Assembly (NCBI RefSeq): GCF_000308475.2
Contig: NZ_BAFT02000058.1
Coordinates: 1 to 64,000, forward strand
DNA from: Nocardia brasiliensis NBRC 14402
Lineage (GTDB): Bacteria; Actinomycetota; Actinomycetes; Mycobacteriales; Mycobacteriaceae
Reading direction: 5' to 3'
DNA length: 64,000 nt
Part shown: positions 62,104-64,000 of the stretch, in pieces
Position numbering within the stretch: position 1 is the stretch's first letter
Layout: each line of letters opens with the position of its first letter
Made by a program: the position numbers and the translations under genes
Notes under the pieces: model-generated
Database searches by the model: none
Told to the model about the DNA's origin: nothing
Seen by the model: the letters and a program-made list of their open reading frames with translations, nothing else

Positions 62104-63992
62104 AACGGTACGTCCCCGGATCTGCGCGCCGGATCCGCACCCGGCGGTGTCGATTCGTCGTCCGGTCCGCCCGCTCGGGCGACCGGGGTGGCCGAATCCG
62201 CGCCGGGCGCGCTCGACTCGACGTCCGACCCGGTCACCGTGTTCGACGGCACCGACGCCACGACCGTCGAACCGTTGCCGGACGCGAAAACCGCGGTGCC
62301 GCCGGACGGGAACGACACGGTCTCCCCCGGCGCGGCCTCCGGTTCCGGCTCGGTCGTGCTCGGCACGATCTCCAATTCGGCCTGCCGGGCCGCCGCCTGC
62401 TTGCGCACGGGTTCCAGCGGCAGCGGGCTCGCGCCGAGCTTCTTGCCCCGCACCAGCGGCAGCGTCAGCCGGAAGCTCGCGCCGACGCCGACCTCGCCCC
62501 AGGCCTCGAGTCTGCCCTCGTGCAGGTTCGCGTCCTCGACGCTGATCGACAGGCCGAGACCGGTACCGCCGGAACGGCGCATCCGGGACGGGTCCGAGCG
62601 CCAGAACCGGTTGAATACCAGCTTCTCCTCGCCGGGCCGCAGCCCGACGCCCTGATCGCGGACCACCACCGAGACCGCGTTGGCGTCCAGATCGCCGCGC
62701 ATCCGGATCAGCACCGGCTTGCCCTCGCTGTGATCGATGGCGTTGGCCAGCAGATTGCGCAGCACCCGCTCCACCCGGCGCGGGTCGACCTCGGCGACCA
62801 AGGGCTCCTCCGGCATATCGATCACGACCTCGACGCCGGCGTCCTTGGCCAGGTGCCGCACCGTCGAGATGGCCGCCCGCGCGCACATCCGCACGTCCAG
62901 CGATTCCACCTGCAACTCCGCCACACCCGCGTCGTGGCGGCTGATCTCGAGCAGGTCGTTGAGCAGTCCCTCGAACCGGTCCAGCTCGTTGACCAGCAGT
63001 TCGGCGCTGCGCGCGAGCGCGGGGTCGAGATCGTCGCTGCTGCCGTGGATCAGATCCGCCGCCATCCGCACGGTGGTCAGCGGGGTGCGCAGTTCGTGGC
63101 TGACATCGGAGGTGAACCGGCGCTGCAGATTGCCGAACTCCTCGAGCTGGGTGATCTGGTTGGACAGGCTCTCGGCCATCTCGTTGAACGCCTGCGCCAG
63201 CCGGGCCATATCGTCCTCGCCGCGCACCAGCATGCGTTCTTTGAGCCTGCCGTCGGCGAAGCGGCCCGCGATTCGGGCGGCCGACCGGATCGGCAGCACC
63301 ACCTGCCTGGTGACCAACGCGGTGATCGCGGCGAGCAGGACCAGCAGCACGATGCCGCCGATCATCATGGTGCCGCGCATCAGCGACAGGCTGCGCGCCT
63401 CGCTGGCCAGCGGGAAGATGAGATAGATCTCCAGCGTCGGCACGTCGACGCTCGGGCTGCCGATGATCAGCGCCGGGCCGTGGTACCAGCTGGAATCCGA
63501 GATCGTGGTGAACTGCCTGCTCACCTGGCCGCGACGGACGAAGTTGCGCAGCTCGACGGGCACGTCCTGAATGGGGCCCGCGGTGAGTTCCTGCTGGCTG
63601 CCGTCCACCATCACCAGCGCGAGGTCGTAGCTGCCCGCGACACCGGTCTGCGGGCTACCGCCGGTGGACAGCGTGTTGCGGGCCTCGACCAGCCGGGTCT
63701 GGGTGTTGGCGTCTTGAATGCTCGACAGCTGGCCGTGCACCGCGTTGCGGGCACGCGACATCTCCTCGACCGCGGCATTGATCTTGGTGTCCAGCATGCG
63801 GCTGGTGATCTGATCGGTCAGCACCACACCGAGGATCGTGATCACGATCAGCGAGAGGGTGATCGTGGAGACCGCGACGCGCAGCTGCAACGACCGCTGC
63901 CACAGGTGGCCCAGCAGGACACCCAGCTCGGCGAACCGGGCACCCGCTGCCGCCAGCGCCCGCTCCAGTTGGTTTCTGGAGCGACGGATCAC
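62100..63992 (-). CDS. mtrB: Sensor histidine kinase MtrB (N-terminus at window edge)
   Basis: The product (630 residues from GTG 63992) has two membrane helices (about 40-62 and 205-230) flanking an extracellular sensor, a HAMP domain, the phospho-acceptor region RRFTSDVSHELRTPLTTVRMAADL (His near 297) and a HATPase domain (NLLANAIDHSEGKP, VRDQGVGL, GGTGLGLSI). A disordered Pro/Ser/Thr tail of about 110 residues follows. MtrB phosphorylates MtrA to control cell-wall hydrolases and division. The frame is open to the window end, so the start could lie beyond; mtrA should follow there. Confidence 0.93.
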   Translation of the reverse strand: MIRRSRNQLERALAAAGARFAELGVLLGHLWQRSLQLRVAVSTITLSLIVITILGVVLTDQITSRMLDTKINAAVEEMSRARNAVHGQLSSIQDANTQTRLVEARNTLSTGGSPQTGVAGSYDLALVMVDGSQQELTAGPIQDVPVELRNFVRRGQVSRQFTTISDSSWYHGPALIIGSPSVDVPTLEIYLIFPLASEARSLSLMRGTMMIGGIVLLVLLAAITALVTRQVVLPIRSAARIAGRFADGRLKERMLVRGEDDMARLAQAFNEMAESLSNQITQLEEFGNLQRRFTSDVSHELRTPLTTVRMAADLIHGSSDDLDPALARSAELLVNELDRFEGLLNDLLEISRHDAGVAELQVESLDVRMCARAAISTVRHLAKDAGVEVVIDMPEEPLVAEVDPRRVERVLRNLLANAIDHSEGKPVLIRMRGDLDANAVSVVVRDQGVGLRPGEEKLVFNRFWRSDPSRMRRSGGTGLGLSISVEDANLHEGRLEAWGEVGVGASFRLTLPLVRGKKLGASPLPLEPVRKQAAARQAELEIVPSTTEPEPEAAPGETVSFPSGGTAVFASGNGSTVVASVPSNTVTGSDVESSAPGADSATPVARAGGPDDESTPPGADPARRSGDVPL

Positions 63993-64000
63993 GGCCGCGC

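Overview
The window is GC-rich (about 70%) actinobacterial chromosome. Gene content and order point to a mycolic-acid-containing actinomycete, most likely Nocardia. Many blocks keep the gene order I remember for the Mycobacterium tuberculosis Rv3205c-Rv3245c region (TIGR02569/MoeZ, DUF3152/TetR/DUF3107, RhlE, WhiB1/PdtaS/biotin carrier, SigH/RshA, AroA/RsgA, SecA1, HPF/ComF/LpqB/MtrB). The nitrite block resembles Rv0252-Rv0261c. There are no tRNA or rRNA genes, no insertion sequences and no CRISPR array.

Layout. 0-6.3 kb: a cut-off TfoX-type gene, a secreted antigen-85-like esterase, a DUF6875-like protein and a single-module NRPS (C-A-T-TE). 6.4-15.6 kb: nitrite assimilation (sirohydrochlorin chelatase, uroporphyrinogen-III synthase fused to a winged helix, NirD, NirB, NarK) with a NimT/CynX-type transporter and its GntR regulator; a GlnR-box-like site lies upstream of nirB. 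15.6-24.7 kb: a TIGR02569 protein, MoeZ, a DUF3152 metalloprotease-like protein, TetR, DUF3107, YceI with a divergent XRE regulator, a ferritin-like protein, an alpha/beta hydrolase and an SCO6745-type protein. 25-32 kb: DEAD-box helicase, Rv3212-like beta-propeller, deazaflavin oxidoreductase, phosphatase/GNAT/endonuclease V run and a diacylglycerol kinase-like protein. 32-36.8 kb: stress and signalling genes (WhiB1, PdtaS, biotin carrier, the 24-residue ribosomal protein bL37, SigH-RshA with a SigH-type promoter, YbaK). 36.8-45.7 kb: SRAP protein, aldehyde dehydrogenase, AroA, RsgA (apparent CTG start) and SecA1.

45.9-58.6 kb is the most individual part. It holds a lipid block (WS/DGAT-like acyltransferase with an altered active-site motif, Rv3231c-like protein, ferredoxin reductase and two tandem fatty-acid desaturases), BluB, a small unknown protein, a roughly 430-bp array of degenerate 16-20 bp repeats, a GNAT, a thiolase with a frameshift behind a perfect palindromic operator, and an XRE / EspR-like / ImmA-IrrE trio whose last gene is also frameshifted. 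58.6-64 kb returns to conserved core genes (HPF, ComF, LpqB, MtrB).

Working together: the siroheme enzymes supply the NirB cofactor while NarK imports or exports nitrate and nitrite. The Rv3230c-type reductase supplies electrons to the DesA3-type desaturases, and both transcription units carry a similar TAC-N7-GTAA operator-like motif. SigH/RshA is a thiol-stress switch. MtrB/LpqB and SecA1 are envelope functions. I found no clear wholly new system. The best candidates for new biology are the intergenic repeat array, the 18-residue repeat tail on one desaturase, and the shared desaturase operator.
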